Source of the DNA: Lepturacanthus savala
Taxonomy: Eukaryota > Chordata > Actinopteri > Scombriformes > Trichiuridae
DNA length: 64,000 nucleotides
Assembly (NCBI GenBank): GCA_030544235.1
Contig: CM060484.1
Span: 21,032,531-21,096,530 of the forward strand
Direction of reading: 5' to 3'
Below the pieces are notes generated by a model. It was given only the letters and a program-made list of their open reading frames with translations, was not told where the DNA came from and searched no databases. A program made the position numbers and the translations under genes. Positions 49,857 through 63,881 of the stretch are shown here, piece after piece (the first letter of the stretch is position 1; each line of letters starts with the position of its first letter).

Positions 49857-50854
49857 TATTATTACCTTTTGACCCTGACTAAACCTGAGTGAAAGCCACA
49901 CCTAAACCTGCTTTTTTTCTTACAAATTATTTATTCACATGTTTTTTTAAAAATGATATAACACAAACCCAAATCTCTGTTTTGTTGAAGAAACCACTTC
50001 AGGCTGTTGAGTCAACATTTAATTTTGGGAAAAATCTCATCCTGGAGAAATGTCTGGACAATTAAACATGCAGCATGCTGTAATTACACAGCAGAGAGGA
50101 GGAAGCCAGCGGCGGATTTTTAGACTCTACAACGCAGGAGCCACAAGAGGGCAACAGCAGAATGGATGCCGCAGCACGTTTTAAATGACTGAACACTTGG
50201 TTTAATTCAGCCGAACATTTAGAGGACAGAAAACGTTCCTCAGGGACGAAGGAGCTACACGCCGATAAATCAAAGAGTCTCCAGACACTGATGCTTATTT
50301 CAATACTTTCACATGTCGATGTCACAGCCGCATGAGCCAGTTACAGGCTTGTTGCTGCAGAAAATGGCTTAAGGTTAACCGGCTCTTTTCTGAATAATAG
50401 AATTACATAATCATTATGGCTCTAATTGCACAGTGCAGCAGGCCTATTGGATTAGTATTGTATTGTACATAATAAGTGCAGCTGTTTAGCTTGAGGGCGA
50501 ATAAAAGAACCAAAAATAGACATATACGAGTGCAGCGCATATGTACAGAAGCGTAGAGTTTAATATGTAGCAGTGGATTTTAAACTATTGAACTGGAAAT
50601 ATAATGGATTGATTAGTGATCATAGAAAATTACAGAAGAAGTAGAATAAATAATACAATGCATTCAAAATCATATTAATTAACCCTCTGCTGTGTACTGA
50701 TCAGTGAACACATGATATATATATACAGGAATTTTGTTTAAATATTAATAATATCGTCAGTGATTTAAAATGAAAAAGAAACTTTATATCGTAGCTTTAT
50801 TTTTCACATTTTTGCTGTATTTGTGAACATTTTCACATTTGTTGGCCACAAATT

Positions 50855-50920
<66 letters not shown>

Positions 50921-52040
50921 ACTGTGCAGCAGCAGGAAGCTGGAGGCAGCGGTGAGCAGCTGTTTATTTAGACACAGGAACAATACCATAAAATACTGTG
51001 TGTTCCTGACAGCAGCAGATTAAAGTTCACTAACAGCAATTACCACGGTAATGATGCAGGATCCAGCCATGAGGGCCAGAAATATACAGTTTGAGCTGTT
51101 GAAGAGGAAATGACATGAGAGTCACGTCCAACAGAGGTGAAGATACTGCGAAATGGAGCAAAACAGTTCTGACTGGTAGTGAAACATAAAACCAATCAAC
51201 CAAACATTATTAAAGATCTACAACTTAGACACACTACTACACACATAGATGTCAACAATTAATGGAGTCCCTCATTACATTACAGGACATTTCTTCTTTG
51301 TTTGACTCGAATCTGATTCGTCATGTCTCCATCTTGTATAATATTGTCTCATGTCCTTTAGTCTCACATGGGCCTTTCAGAACAAATCAATCAAAAACCA
51401 AACAGACCAGACACCAAGACCCTATAATAAATAAATCAATCAGAAACCAATCAAAACCACACAGTTTGTGCTGGACCTTTCAATTAGTGTTCAGGTCCTC
51501 AGGGAATTTTTTAATCTAAACAAGCTGGAGTAAACAGGCTGAGTGACTTCAACACAAACTTTACACGTTATATCACATTTTATATCCAATCCATATCATT
51601 CTAGAAAACATTAGGTCTCAATGATAATGAATGAAGACTGATGGAAATATTTTTTTAAAATAACTGAGCAAATATGTTTGTCTTCAATCAATTCCAGCTG
51701 AGGCAGGATCATCATCGTCATTAATACACACAGCAACAAATCAATCAATAATAAAAACAATTCAAGTCTCAGGCTTATTTCTTCTACACTACTATTTATA
51801 CTTTAAATTTAAGTACTAATGTATGCATGACAAATTCTTACCAAAACCTGCTCTGTTTTATTTACAGCGCACAACTTTATTTACACATCTTATAGTTGAC
51901 ATAAACTCATTTACATGTAAATCAACTTTATTATAGTTTTATTCTAACATGTTCTGCTCTATTTGTAGATATGAACATGTGAACTGTTCCATGGTCACTT
52001 TTATTGTAATGTTGGTTCCTGGTGACTCTATACTAGAATT
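48960..52040. other. Intergenic, microsatellites and unassigned sequence
   Basis: TA microsatellites at 49797-49853 and 50859-50918. Short tcatcccactgtttttcatc repeats around 49075-49130. 49380-49740 and 50380-50540 are of more even composition and lack repeat signs. No exon with a supportable product was found. Confidence 0.5.
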
Positions 52041-52047
52041 CACCTAA

Positions 52048-52351
52048 AGGGCTTCAACTAACAATTATATCAATAGTTCATTAATCTACCAATCATTAAA
52101 ACGATTAATTGATTAGTTGTTTGGGTTATAAAATGTAAAATGTTGATCATGGTTTCCCAAAGCTGAAGATTCAATCTAAAAAAGCTTTTTTTTGTTCAGA
52201 CCAACCCTAAGATCATCAGTTTAGTATTATAGAAGACTAAAGAAACCAGAAAATAATCGGATTCAAGAAGCTACAACCAGAGAATTTACACATTTCTTCT
52301 TGAAAATGACTCCGATTAATTATCAAAATATTGATAAATCATTGCAACTCT
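52048..52351 (+). mobile_element. Full-length copy of the 'gctgcaactaa' short element
   Basis: Starts gggcttcaactaacaattat and ends aaatcattgcaactct. The ends are inversely related (caactaa...at / at...ttgcaa). It carries all internal words seen in partial copies elsewhere (ggtttcccaaagctgaagat, agactaaagaaaccagaaaa, gaagctacaaccagagaatt, aaaatgactccgattaatta). It is the fullest copy in the window and has no open frame, so it is non-autonomous. Confidence 0.7.
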
Positions 52352-52858
52352 AATGTAAACCATATTATAGTTTTATTTCTGACATGTACTGCTATATTTG
52401 TGAATCTGAACAAAAGCATTTTATTCACAACTTTAAATTGTTTTATTTTGATTGAGAAATGCATGTTTTATAGTTGCATTTTTCAGTTTTATTGTAATGT
52501 CGGTTCCTGTTGGTTTTATGCTAGGAGTCACCTACCCTGTTCCTGCAGATTTCAGATTTTAATCTCCTCACTCAAACCACACCTGATTCTAATTATCATC
52601 TCATTATCAAGCATTAGACAAGATCCAGCTGCTTGATAACGGGTTAATAGACAGAATTTGAATGAGGAGATTCTTGAAACCTGCAGGGGCACAGTCGGTG
52701 ACCCCCGGTTTATGTTTATATTTTGTTAAATTGATGAAATAAACTGCCAGTTATTTGTTCTTGTGCCTCCCCAGCAGTTGTGGATCCTCATTTACTCTCT
52801 GACTGATGAGATGAGACTGGACAGATTTAGTTAAGCAGAGAGCAAGTGAGCGTGTGGC

Positions 52859-52860
52859 AA

Positions 52861-52945
<85 letters not shown>
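52859..52945 (+). repeat. (GA)n microsatellite
   Basis: About 87 nt of GA dinucleotides with one GGA interruption near 52876-52879. It sits directly upstream of a GC-richer exon-like block (52946-53147). Confidence 0.96.
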
Positions 52946-52948
<3 letters not shown>

Positions 52949-53147
52949 GTGGAGCGACGGTTTTACTCCAGTGTGTGTGGAGGAGGCTGCAGTGAGGAGC
53001 TGGAGGAGGAGAGGATGCTGGAAGCTGGAAGCTGGATCCTGGAAGCTGGAAGCTGGATGCTGAGTATCTGTCATAACACTTAATATCACAGTGAATCTCA
53101 GCCTGGCAGAAAAAAGAACAATACCACATCTGCTCTGAAGCCTCAGG
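52946..53147 (+). other. Possible noncoding first exon of a downstream gene
   Basis: GC-richer block with tandem ggaagctgga units (53018-53060), ending in a strong donor, gaagcctcag/gtaagacc (53148). It is preceded by a GA tract, a frequent promoter feature. No long reading frame on the plus strand other than repeat-derived ones. If it is an exon, it would be a 5' UTR exon of a gene further right. Human gene order makes rph3a a candidate, but nothing in the window proves it. Confidence 0.3.
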
Positions 53148-56100
53148 TAAGACCCCAGCCTGCTTTTAGTTATTTTATATTATAAAAACATGAAAAATGA
53201 CCTTTCGTGGCTTTTGGTTTCAACTTTTTCAATCCAGGTTGATTCATAGCAGCAGCAGCAGCAGCAGCAGCAGCAAACCAAGTCATACCTGTTTAATTTA
53301 GAGAAATATGTCTGATATTTATAAACCTATATCAATTTATATGAAAAAAACACTGACATGATTTGTGATTATAAAAAAGAAGAATAGTGATTTCTTGAGA
53401 CACATTTAATGTCTGTTTTATTTTTTAAAAATACAAAGTGTATTTTGAGTTGAATACTATGATTGGTAATTAATTCATCTCATTTATAGATTTATGTTCA
53501 TTTCAAAAACATGTTTAACTGCGAATAATAATTAGAATTAAGTAGATCTTAAGGTTGATGCGCAAATCAATACTTTTAGTTTAAACACAGTCTGATAATG
53601 TGGAGATATAAATGATTTTATATATTAGATATTAGTGCGCGAGTTTTTATTGATAATTGTGTGATTGTTTCAGACATGGCTATGCTATGCTAGCTCTTCC
53701 CCTTCTTTCCAGTCTTTATGCTAAGCTGAGATAACCATCTCCTTTGTAGCTTCATATTTAATGGAACGACTGTAACATTTAGCTAGAAAGAAAATTTGTT
53801 TCTTTCTTAAACAACAATTTCTATAATCTTTCAAAAAAAAGAAAAAAAAGAAAATTAATTAAACAAATAATTAATTTTCCCTAGTTTCCAGTTTTAATGC
53901 TAAGCTAAAATATGCTAACCTGTTCAGTTGAAAACTCAAAGGCTCATCTTACACTCAGCATCAAAGTGAAAAGGTTTATTTCCCAATTTAACATTTTTGC
54001 ATTTTGTGACAGATGAACGTACATGATGCAGTGTGTTAATGAAGTTTAAAGATGCAGGATTGTGTCACCTCAGGATTTCCTAGCTCCGTCACTAAGTTTG
54101 TAGGTGAAGTTCACCTTAAATTCTTAATAATAGTTTCACACTGGTCATTTACTGCATCAGGTTGCACCATTAAAAGTTTAGAAATGTCTCATCTACAGTA
54201 ATAAACACGTTAGTAAAGTAGAAATAAGTTAACGCTGTCCGTTAAAAAGCCGCAACATAACTTCCAAAAGCAGTCTTAGTGGCAAAAGATCAAATGAACT
54301 TAACCGTTCATCTTTTGTCAATGTAGATAAAAAATGATATGATTGATTATTCTTATATTATTGTTAATGATATTATTTATTATCTGTTTTATAATTAGTA
54401 GAAGCCTGTTAATGCAGTTTAGAGTAAGAATGAAATAAGTAACGTTATTTGGTTGTTTAGTCTAATGCTGGCACATAATTTTTTCTATGAAACATAAATA
54501 CAACCGCCTACTTCATATTTAAAGGACAGATTAAAGAGTGATACTCATCTTCTCAACAAAGTGAAAGGATCATTTATTTTCCTGAATGTGGAACTATTTC
54601 TTAATAAATAAAGAGCTTCAGTGTTTAAGTGGACAGTGAAATGTGCAGCAGAGATGTCATCCCATTGTTTCAGTTACTGTTCTTCTCCTGCTTGAAGCTG
54701 CTGCTTAATGTTTAGTGGCAGCAGCGAGGCTGTAAGAAGGAAGCCACGAGGACAGAGGAGGGAGGAAGCGGCGTGGAATAATGTGTGTGAAATCAATTTG
54801 CAATACTATTACGCTCAGTTTTATACTCGGCCCTGATCCTGCAGTCAGGTTTATTGAGCCTCCTGGTCGTTCCCATGCTCCCTGAGATCCTGCTGAACGC
54901 CCCTTTGACCTCCAATCAGCGTATTGACTGCAGTTAGTGTGAGGTGGGTAACGGTGGATTACGCAGGTTGCTGAGCTCTCAGGTTCTGACTGATCTGGAT
55001 AATGTCTTTGGGCGGAAACGCTTCAGGCCAAATCAACGCCCCACGCCTGCTGAACTCAGGAGAAATCCTTCTTACTGACGGTTATTTTTTCTTCCTGCGT
55101 CAGTGCTTTTTAAAGTCGTCGGCAGTAAAGATGTAATTGTGTTAAGTGCTGCTTTTAGTCGGCAAACATCTTGAGATATCCGCTGTCAACGGGAGGTTGA
55201 TTATCTGGAAATAAACTAAAGTCAAATGGATTGTTAAAGGGTCAGTTCACACAAATTATAAAAACTAAATTTTCAGCATAGTCAAGTGTTTTGGAAATTA
55301 GGAATCAATTTAGGAAAGATTTCAGTCTCAATGCAAGAAATATTGTCCTTTCTGTTGTGTGCAAGAGTTGCATGATGGGAAATGTAGGAAAAGCAGTGTT
55401 ATGATTTTCATTTTGCATATGTTTATGTAAGGGATTCCAAAGTTTAAGGTTCCACGTGTAACTTTGAAACCTTCTGAGCAGTGACAGCTGCTGGTGATTT
55501 TTATGTGAGTGGCATTAGATTATTGCAGGTGATGGGTTTTACACTTTCTCATAAAAGGACATATATCTCACACACACATATGCACGCACACACAAACGCA
55601 CACACTCACCGATCATGCGATCCTGCGATCCTGCTGAGTTGTCAAGTGTCAGTTTCCACTTTAAGATCTGAAATCTGAAACTCTGATACTTGTTTCCTGC
55701 CCCTTTATTGAGGAAATATTGTTTAAAATGTGTGTGTGACTGTGTGTGTGTGTGTGTCTGTGTGTGTGTGCGTAAGCTCATGTTGTATGTCTGTGTCTTG
55801 TGTGCCATCTCATTAGCTGCAGAGCTGATACCTTCAGGCTGCTTCTATTCAGATAACTTCATGTTTGTTGTTGTTTGTGTTGTTGGTATTGTTTGTTGGC
55901 GTAACATAACAGTTGTCTCACAGTTGTTTAATCAACTGAGAAAGTCAACGAGTGTTTCATTAATGTTACGACATTAAGTGTTGTGTTAAAACTCACATCG
56001 CAAATATGTAATTTCTGCTTCGTGGGGTCTCTAATCAAAACAATAACAAACAATGGAGTTGATGACATCTTGAAGCAGTGTGGGATCATGGGAGTTGTTG

Positions 56101-58015
56101 TCTTCTCTTTCAGTCTTCATCATCCAGGAGTTTTTTCTTTTTATCCTTTAGGAGTTTCTCTCCTAAACATAAAGACCTGCTAATTAAAACCAGTAACAAC
56201 ACTGAATGAAATAGTGTCATGATAAAAATTGCTGTCTGTCTGACATTGTTCAGCGAGGCTACTCAAGATAATGAAAAAACATTACTTAAAAATGGATAAA
56301 AAGTCAATTTGTTACATTTTCTAATTGATGTGTACTCTCCATAGTTTCGATAATATGATGATAATAAAATTACTCAACATCTGGTAGTCTAGTGATTTTG
56401 AATCCAGAAAAGATACGTATTAAGCCTTTAATCATATTTTATTTGCCCATACTACGATCATTCTCTAAATAAAATGATTTCTTCTCAAAGCTTTGGCACA
56501 AACACATTGCCATTAAAGAAATTGTTTCATTGTAATCATTGAATTTCACAGCTAGGCCTAAATATAGATTTTTTTCTGTCATATGTTTGAAGTGAATATC
56601 TTGGAGTGCTTGTTGGTAAATGCTTTTGAAGTAGGTTTAATGGAAACAAGTTTTGTTTACAACAATGTCTCTTTCATATTCTGATTTCACTCAATCAGGA
56701 AAAAAGCTGTAGTTTAAAAACAGACAACCTTCTGGTGTAATAATCTTGTATAAATCAGCAGCTCTGACTTTCTGAGTGTCAGGAGATAAAAATGTGGACA
56801 TATTGAATGTATTGCTGTCTGTGATGTCGTCGTTGCTGTTGTTGTCAGGTGTCTGAGGCTGGAACAGGCGATGCAGGTCCTGCAGGAGTCAGCAGCTTAT
56901 TAAAATGTCATAGTATTTTTGCTGATCTGTTTCCATTCTTCCTGGCTGTGAATGATTCCTCTGCTAATAAAACACACACAAACACTGGCCGTGGTGGGTT
57001 TGTGCAGCACATCTGCTGCTGCTGCTGCTGCTGCTACGCTGAGAGAATTCCTGAGCGCTGGAAACGATAATGTCCCCAGCTGCACCGCTGAGGAGGAGGA
57101 AAGTCAATTACTGTACATGTCAACCGTCCAAATGGTGGAACGCTCCAGTGAACGAGCTCACGCTGAGCTGTTCTCACAGCAAGTGTACAAGAAATGGGAA
57201 ATTTGTGAATTTCAATTGATTGCTTGAAAGAATTAGGTCAGAATGGACTTGACCCGAGTTTTATGATCAGAAAAATAATTCCGCTCACTTAAAGTGGACA
57301 GGTGTTCCTATAAAACACAGATGCTCTCACAAAACCAACAATATAAAGCTGTCGTCACTGCCTTAAAGGACCAGTCTGTAAGATTTAGGGAGCTGGAATA
57401 TATATATATATAACTAAATGGAAATGTGAATTCCAAAGTAATGAACCTCTAAGTGAAATAAAATTGACTTTCAGTGGTAAAACAAAAGGGAAAATGAAAT
57501 TTAATGGCGTGTCTTTTATTGTGAGCGTGAAATTTAGAGTTAACGTCACTGCTCAGTGGCTCAAAATCTTAAAAACTGTTCCTTTAAAGGTCCAACTTGT
57601 AAGATTTAGCAGCATGTAGGAGAACAGATAATAATCATAAATATGGTTTAGATACTATATAATTCAATCAAAATAAGAATTGTGTTTTTATTATCTCAGA
57701 TTGAGCTGTTTTTATCTATATGGGGAGCTAGTCTACCTCCATGAAGATGTTTCTACAGGAGCCCAGAATGGACAAATCAAACGACTCTAGAGATGGATTT
57801 TTGCATGATGTTTGAGTTTCTCATCTCCCATAGTTGATTTGTAAATCTGTTTGTTGCGGTCTGCATCCTCACCACACAATGTTTCTTTAAATAATGTCTT
57901 GAGATTGTTATAGATTAGAAACTTAATTTGGGGCCAACATTCAGGCCTCACAAGTAAACACAAGTTTAGTTTTGTAGTGTAATCCATATAGTAACGTCAT
58001 AATATAATCGTTTAT
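53148..58015. other. Noncoding stretch, no gene supported
   Basis: A CAG microsatellite at 53249-53274, CTG at 57013-57035, and short TG/AC tracts near 55570-55600 and 55733-55770. 54840-55200 is compositionally even, non-repetitive sequence. 57365-57590 and 57590-57800 begin aaaggaccagtctgtaagat and aaaggtccaacttgtaagat, diverged copies of the repeat at 62329-62582. No exon with a recognisable product. Confidence 0.5.
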
Positions 58016-58019
58016 TATG

Positions 58020-58690
58020 AGAGGAGCGTTAAAGTGGATGCGAATGCAGGGAAGAAACCGACAGACAGGAAATAAACTGAAGAATATTTACTACAAAAAC
58101 TCACAGGCAGAGAAACAGGAACAGCTGCAGCAACTTAGACAATCAAACAAACAATGGACTTAACTCAGAGAAGTGATGAGGGATGGAATTAGGTGAGAGA
58201 AATAAATAACAAGCTGATTCGGAGCAGGAGGGAAAACAAAAAAAACAGACAGAATTAAATAAATGAATAGTTTACTGTTGATATCTTCATGATTTCTGCA
58301 CTCGTTCATTTTGAGTTTGTTTTTAGGGACTCTGGTGTGATTTCTAGGTTATTATTTTGGTTTTCCTGGTTCCTTCGTGTTTCTGTTTTCTCCTCCTGTG
58401 TCTCGTCTCTTCAGCTTGTTACTCTTCCTCAGCTCCACGTGTTTTTCCCTCTGAATCAGCCGCCGCTCCCTGTTCCCTCATTAGCTCACTTTGCTGTTTG
58501 AGACCTGTGTTTCTGTTCAGTCTCTGGTCAGATCCTTGTTTCTATCGGCTGCTGTTTTATTCTGTTACTCCTCATGCAAAATGAATTTATTTCGATCAGG
58601 TCTCCTGCATTTAGATCCGCCTGCTCTGCACTGTGATAGTTGTTTTGGATCAGATTCAGACTCCCAGATGTTTGATTGTGTTTGAGAAGT
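58020..58690. mobile_element. Two LTR-like fragments in inverted orientation
   Basis: 58020-58260 (minus) and 58290-58690 (plus) share related words in opposite directions. The left has gatgcgaatgcagggaag and agaaataaataacaagctga. The right, reversed, has gatctaaatgcaggagacc and gaagagtaacaagctgaaga. The right copy ends ggtctcctgcatttagatcc, a teleost LTR end as I remember it. No retroviral-type protein is encoded between them. Confidence 0.4.
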
Positions 58691-60162
58691 AAGTTTACCT
58701 TAAATATAGGAAACCAACCATTCAAATGCGTAATATGTCCACTGAAAAAATTTTATTGGCTCATAAAATACTAGAAATTATGTTCCAAAAAGAAAGAAAA
58801 ACAAGAAAAACTTTAAATATTTTGTCCACTTGTGAGCAGCAAAAACATCCTGCTCTGACATTTTGTACATTATCATTATTGTGTCTGTGTCCTCAGTGAT
58901 GAAGTCGGACGATTCTCAGAATGCTTCAGTCTGCAGACTCTCACACAAACAGAGTCGTCCTGAGGTTTGTTTCTCTGTGGCTCAGTTTAGCGGCTTTGCT
59001 GCTGCTTCTGCTGCATTAACTCGTTAACCTCTACATATGGACGTCTGCTCCTGCATTGAACCCGTCATGCAACGCAAAACCCGACATGATCACACATGCA
59101 GATGGAGAACAGACAAGCTGCCTGTTACAACAGTTGGCAATGTATTTTTATTTTAACGATTATCTGCTTTTGGTTTAAAAAATCCTGCAGATGATTACAG
59201 ACATTCTGGCTTCTCATAAAAGACATTTTTGGGGGGAATTTTATGTTTTTAGCCGATAATAGAGATGCCAGGAATTGAGAATGTTGGACTCACCATGGAC
59301 AGATTTACTAGTAAGAACCACATCATCATCACCATATGTTTAAATGATTTATAGACAAAAATTAAGATGTGCATGGTGTTTAGATTTAGCAGCAGAGGAG
59401 GAGGAGAGGGTTTGGTGTGTATTTAAACTGTGTACACTGGAATTAACAAGTTGAGGTGTGGTCCTGTCCCTGAAACTCTGATTTAAAATATATATATATC
59501 ATGTTTTTATTCAACATACTTTTCCGTAACAAAACTTGGTGCCTATATTACCCACAATGCAACTCAACTGCTGACAGTTTGCTCTGAGAGGGTTTTATGC
59601 TAGAAATGGAGAGTTGGGGTCTCTATAACATTCCTGTAACATTCAACCAACCTTCCCACAATGTTCTTAACACTTAACCATGATGTGTTTTTATGTCAGG
59701 AAACGTTTATCTCTTGTTCCTGAAACCAAGAACAAACATTCCCAGATTTTTCCGCCTGGGACTATATGAAAGGTTTAGGTTTCATCTTCATCTTCCAGGC
59801 TTCACAGGCGTGTGAATCTGAACCAAAACTCATAGAGATGCATCCAAAGGTTGTTGAGCAATTTCATTTGAAACCAAATTATGTTGTCTAAAGTCAGGGG
59901 ATCAATCGCAATCCTCTGGATTCTATAAATGTGTGTCCAACATCCAGCAGTTGTTGCAATATTTCACAGTGTTGTGTTGACCTGCTGACGTCCACAAAGC
60001 AGCTGGAGACGCAACATCGTTCATCCCTTGGTCTCCTCCTGCTCCATGTTTCTGAAACGTTCAGAAAATTATGTTACGTCAAAGCTTTCAGCCGCCCATG
60101 TTGGGATTTAAAGACCAGATTACTCTTATATCTACTTTACCCTAGGAGCCATCAGAGTTAGA

Positions 60163-60248
<86 letters not shown>

Positions 60249-61917
60249 AAGGGTTAATGTCGCCACAGTCATCAGACATGGGATAAAGTAGGTGTGATGC
60301 TTCTTTGCAGAACTAAGCTGAATAAGCTGCTTCCTCACTGGTCTGACGATGCTCAGTGGGGAAGAGGAGAGACTGATACTGATGAAGAAGATGATGATGA
60401 TAGTGATGTTAGTGAGGAAATGAAGATGATGATGAAGGGGTGAAAGTATGAATGGATGAACCTTGTATGCAGATTGATGGTGTTGATACTGGATGCTCAG
60501 ATGAAATCTCGGCTGTGTGTGGAAAAGAGTCGGTGATGAAATATGTGTGTGTGTGTATGTATGTGTGTGTATGTGTGTGTGTGAGACAGTTTGGACTGTG
60601 TACTGTAAATAAGGGATTTTGCTGCTCTAGTAGATGATGAGGTGGTAACTGGGCTCCCTGAGAAAACCTCGGATCCAACAGTCAGGATGAATTACAGTTC
60701 ATGACACAGACTCTTGTTTTATGATAACACTGCAGTTATGAATTTGATTAGTTATCAGCAGGACTCAGGGTTTGGGTTTTAAACAACAACTTCTTTAAAG
60801 GACAAATGTCATATTTGGATCCAAACATATTTTCTAAAATGTACTGTATATTTGTATCACAGCTGATGTTTCATCTACCTCTGCTTTTGCGTTAGTGAGT
60901 CTCACTGCTCACATGAAGTGAAGTTGGTTTAACTTCTTTATAAAGGTCATGAGATTAATCTGAGGAGGTTTGAGATGAAATACTGAGAAAATAAAATTAA
61001 AAAAAATAAAAATAAAAAATACAAATACTGCTTGTATTTAGATGAGTTTCTGATAATCTCTATAGACAGATTCTACAGGTGAATATACAGAATCTGTAGA
61101 AGAGAGATAATTTGTGATGAAAATGACTTAGTACAAAAAAATCTGGTGTTTTAAGTCTTGTACTCTAATAATAGTCAAATACTTGACGTTAACTTCTACA
61201 AAAGTACTTAGTACGTACTCAGTTGTGTCTTTCACTGACTCCATAAAAACTCTGTTTGAGCAGGATGTTGTTGCCATGGTTTCAGAAACACATTGGCCAT
61301 TGGAGAGTTTTCCCTCTTTGAAAACATCTGTTTAATATAATTTTGAAGCAATTATATTATAATTATATATATTTAGCTCTGAACTTTAGTACGGTAAATG
61401 TATCAAGCACCATTTAATGGAAATACAAGTTCAAGTAAAGTACAAGTTTCCTTAAAATTTCACTTAGTACTTAGTACTTTGAACTTTCACTGACTCCAAC
61501 ACGATATTAGATTAAGACATTGAAACTAAATTTGGGATGAACTCGATCTACAGAGACTTTCTGTGTTTCCTTTCTGAGTAATTACTATCTAATTATTAGA
61601 GTAATAATTAATGGAACTTCTGCTCTGTAAATGTTTTTTATTAAGACTCAACACATTTATATGACAGATAAAAAACAAGTAGAAGTCATAAGTAGGGCGG
61701 CGTCACAGGAAACGTGATGATGTGAACTGTCAGTTTTCCTCCCTGCAGCAGTGTGTGTGTGTGTTTTTGTGTGTGTCCCTGCAGCTCTTAGCACCCCACA
61801 TAGTCTCATGGAGCTAAAATGCCTTAGATTCCTTTTTATTTGATGTCTATTTGTAAAGCTTTTCTCTTTGACAGCTCCTCTTGTCCTCTCCCTGCACCAA
61901 GACACACATGTTTTTAA

Positions 61918-61953
<36 letters not shown>

Positions 61954-62328
61954 GTGTGTGTGGATGCTATGTGCACTTTTTTTGCACGTCAATTTGTATC
62001 AATGTTCATAACAGATTGGTGAAGGTCTGGATGGCAGAAAGCCAATGTTAATCTGTCTCCAGCAGCCAGGAGACAGACCGACTGAGTCGCTGTCTGATAT
62101 GACAGTTGACAATTGTGGGAGAAAAGTAGAGAAATCTCATAGCGATTTCCTAAAAAATTTCCTGTGAGACGCGTCCATGAGTAACTGATTGAAGAAAATC
62201 TGCTGCTGCTGTGATCCATCACTAACTGATCAGAAAACTATCAGAATGTCACATGAGGTGACACAGAGACTGGCAGTTCAGTTCAGTTTTTTGAGTCAAG
62301 TTAAGACAGAAAAAAACATTTTTTTTCC
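58691..62328. other. Noncoding stretch with microsatellites, no gene supported
   Basis: TG microsatellites at 60164-60247, 60543-60590 and 61919-61962. gatgatgat words around 60380-60440. 'agtacttagtac' repeat words around 61140-61220 and 61390-61500. A short exon-like piece at 58897-58962 (MKSDDSQNASVCRLSHKQSR, with AG before and GT after) is too short to call. Confidence 0.5.
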
Positions 62329-62582
62329 TTAAAGGTGCAGTGTGTACTTTCTGTTCTACTTTCATCTAGTAGTGAAATTGCATATTGCAAACAACAGAGT
62401 CCCCCAACGTGTAGGAGAAACTATGAAAGTTTGAAAGTTTGTCCGTGAAACACAACAATTCTTGTTTTTGGCTGAAATAAGCTATATATTAATAAAACAC
62501 ATACTTATCTGCATTATATTCCATTTCTGCTACATCTGTTCCTCTAGAAGATGCTGCTAAATGTGACACACTGGACCTTTAA
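62329..62582. mobile_element. Short element with TTAA ends, 'aaaggtgcagtgtg' family
   Basis: Begins ttaaaggtgcagtgtgtac and ends acacactggacctttaa, so both ends read ttaaaggt(c/g)cagtgtg inward and each tip is TTAA. Internal words caacgtgtaggagaaactat and atattccatttctgctacat match the most common teleost short repeat I know. Diverged relatives lie at 57365 and 57590. No coding capacity. Confidence 0.7.
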
Positions 62583-63425
62583 TATAACAAGCCACAATCA
62601 ATACATTTTTTTATGGTCATTCTGGTCTTAATATCTCCATCCAAGTCTGAGGTAGGCTGAGTGTTTCAAAAGCACTGAAGGCAACAAAGACTTCTTATCT
62701 GGAAGGTCCTGGATCCAAAGGGAAAAGATACATTCTGATTTTATTATAGGTGTCTTACATATAGCAGCAATAAACTTCAATGACTGTTGCAGTCACAGAA
62801 TATTACTTTGGTCCTAAAATTATATGACTTTGATCTCAGAAACACATTTGTGCTGGTCAGTGGAAGAGAAAAACAAAAGCTCTGATAATCTACATGTTGA
62901 AAAAAACAATCTTTAGAATTGGCAAAGAAAATCTCTAATTCATTTATTCGCCTGCATTGATTTTCATTAATAAAGAGATAGATAAATTACCCTGTTACCT
63001 CTCTCCATCATCCTGGCATCATGGTTAACAGCCAGTTTAAGATATAATCTATAAACACACACACATGCACACACATAAGTAGCTGTGCTCCCAGAGGTCG
63101 TTCCGCCCTCAGTCGACTCCTCTATAGAACGTTAAGGTGTAAATCAAACCAGGCTTCATGTGATGACATCTGTCCTTGCTGTAGGTCACAGAGGAGGAGT
63201 TCGGCCTTCTCCAGTGACGCTTTCAGGAAACAGCATCATATCAGCATCAGTCATATTTTATATCGTGCTGCACTCAATATCCAGTGATACAAACAGGAAT
63301 AATTGGTTGGTAAGGCATAACTAGACTAAAAACATCAGCGCAATGAGAGAAAATAAATGGTATTCATAGTTATATCTAACAATATGCTGAGGTTTGGAAA
63401 AAGTCTAGAAAACCATCTTGATTAG
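62583..63425. other. Noncoding, nothing recognised
   Basis: Ordinary AT-rich sequence with a short AC tract near 63055-63075. No open frame, repeat ends or RNA gene supported. Confidence 0.5.
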
Positions 63426-63429
63426 CTAT

Positions 63430-63647
63430 TGCACTCCATGTCCTGGAAAAGGGATCCCTCCTCCCTTACTCTTCCTGAGGTTTCTTATATTTTTTTCTCC
63501 CCGTTAAAGGTTTTTTTTTCGGGAGTTATTTTCTTGTACGATGTGACCGATGTGGGGATGTTGTGTTGTACAAACTGTAAAGCCCATTGGGGCGAATCTG
63601 TGATTTGTGATTTTGGGCTATTCTTATTGAAAAATTGAATTGATTAT
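63430..63647 (+). mobile_element. Teleost retroelement 3' end
   Basis: Words ctggaaaagggatccctcct, cctgaggtttcttatatttt, aactgtaaagcccattgggg and tgatttgtgattttgggcta with a closing attgaattga. I recognise these as the 3' part of a very common fish LINE/SINE-type repeat. The reading frame across it is not a gene. Confidence 0.6.
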
Positions 63648-63688
63648 AATAATATTCTGAGTTCATTCATACAATAAAACCACCTAAT

Positions 63689-63881
<193 letters not shown>

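Noticed and set aside
52751..53129. Ser-Leu-repeat and Arg-Glu-repeat frames
   Set aside because: They come from the (GA)n/(CT)n tract; no sequence outside the tract supports a protein.
58897..58962. Exon-like piece MKSDDSQNASVCRLSHKQSR with AG before and GT after
   Set aside because: Only 22 codons, the donor (gtttgt) is weak, and it has no similarity I know. It could be chance.
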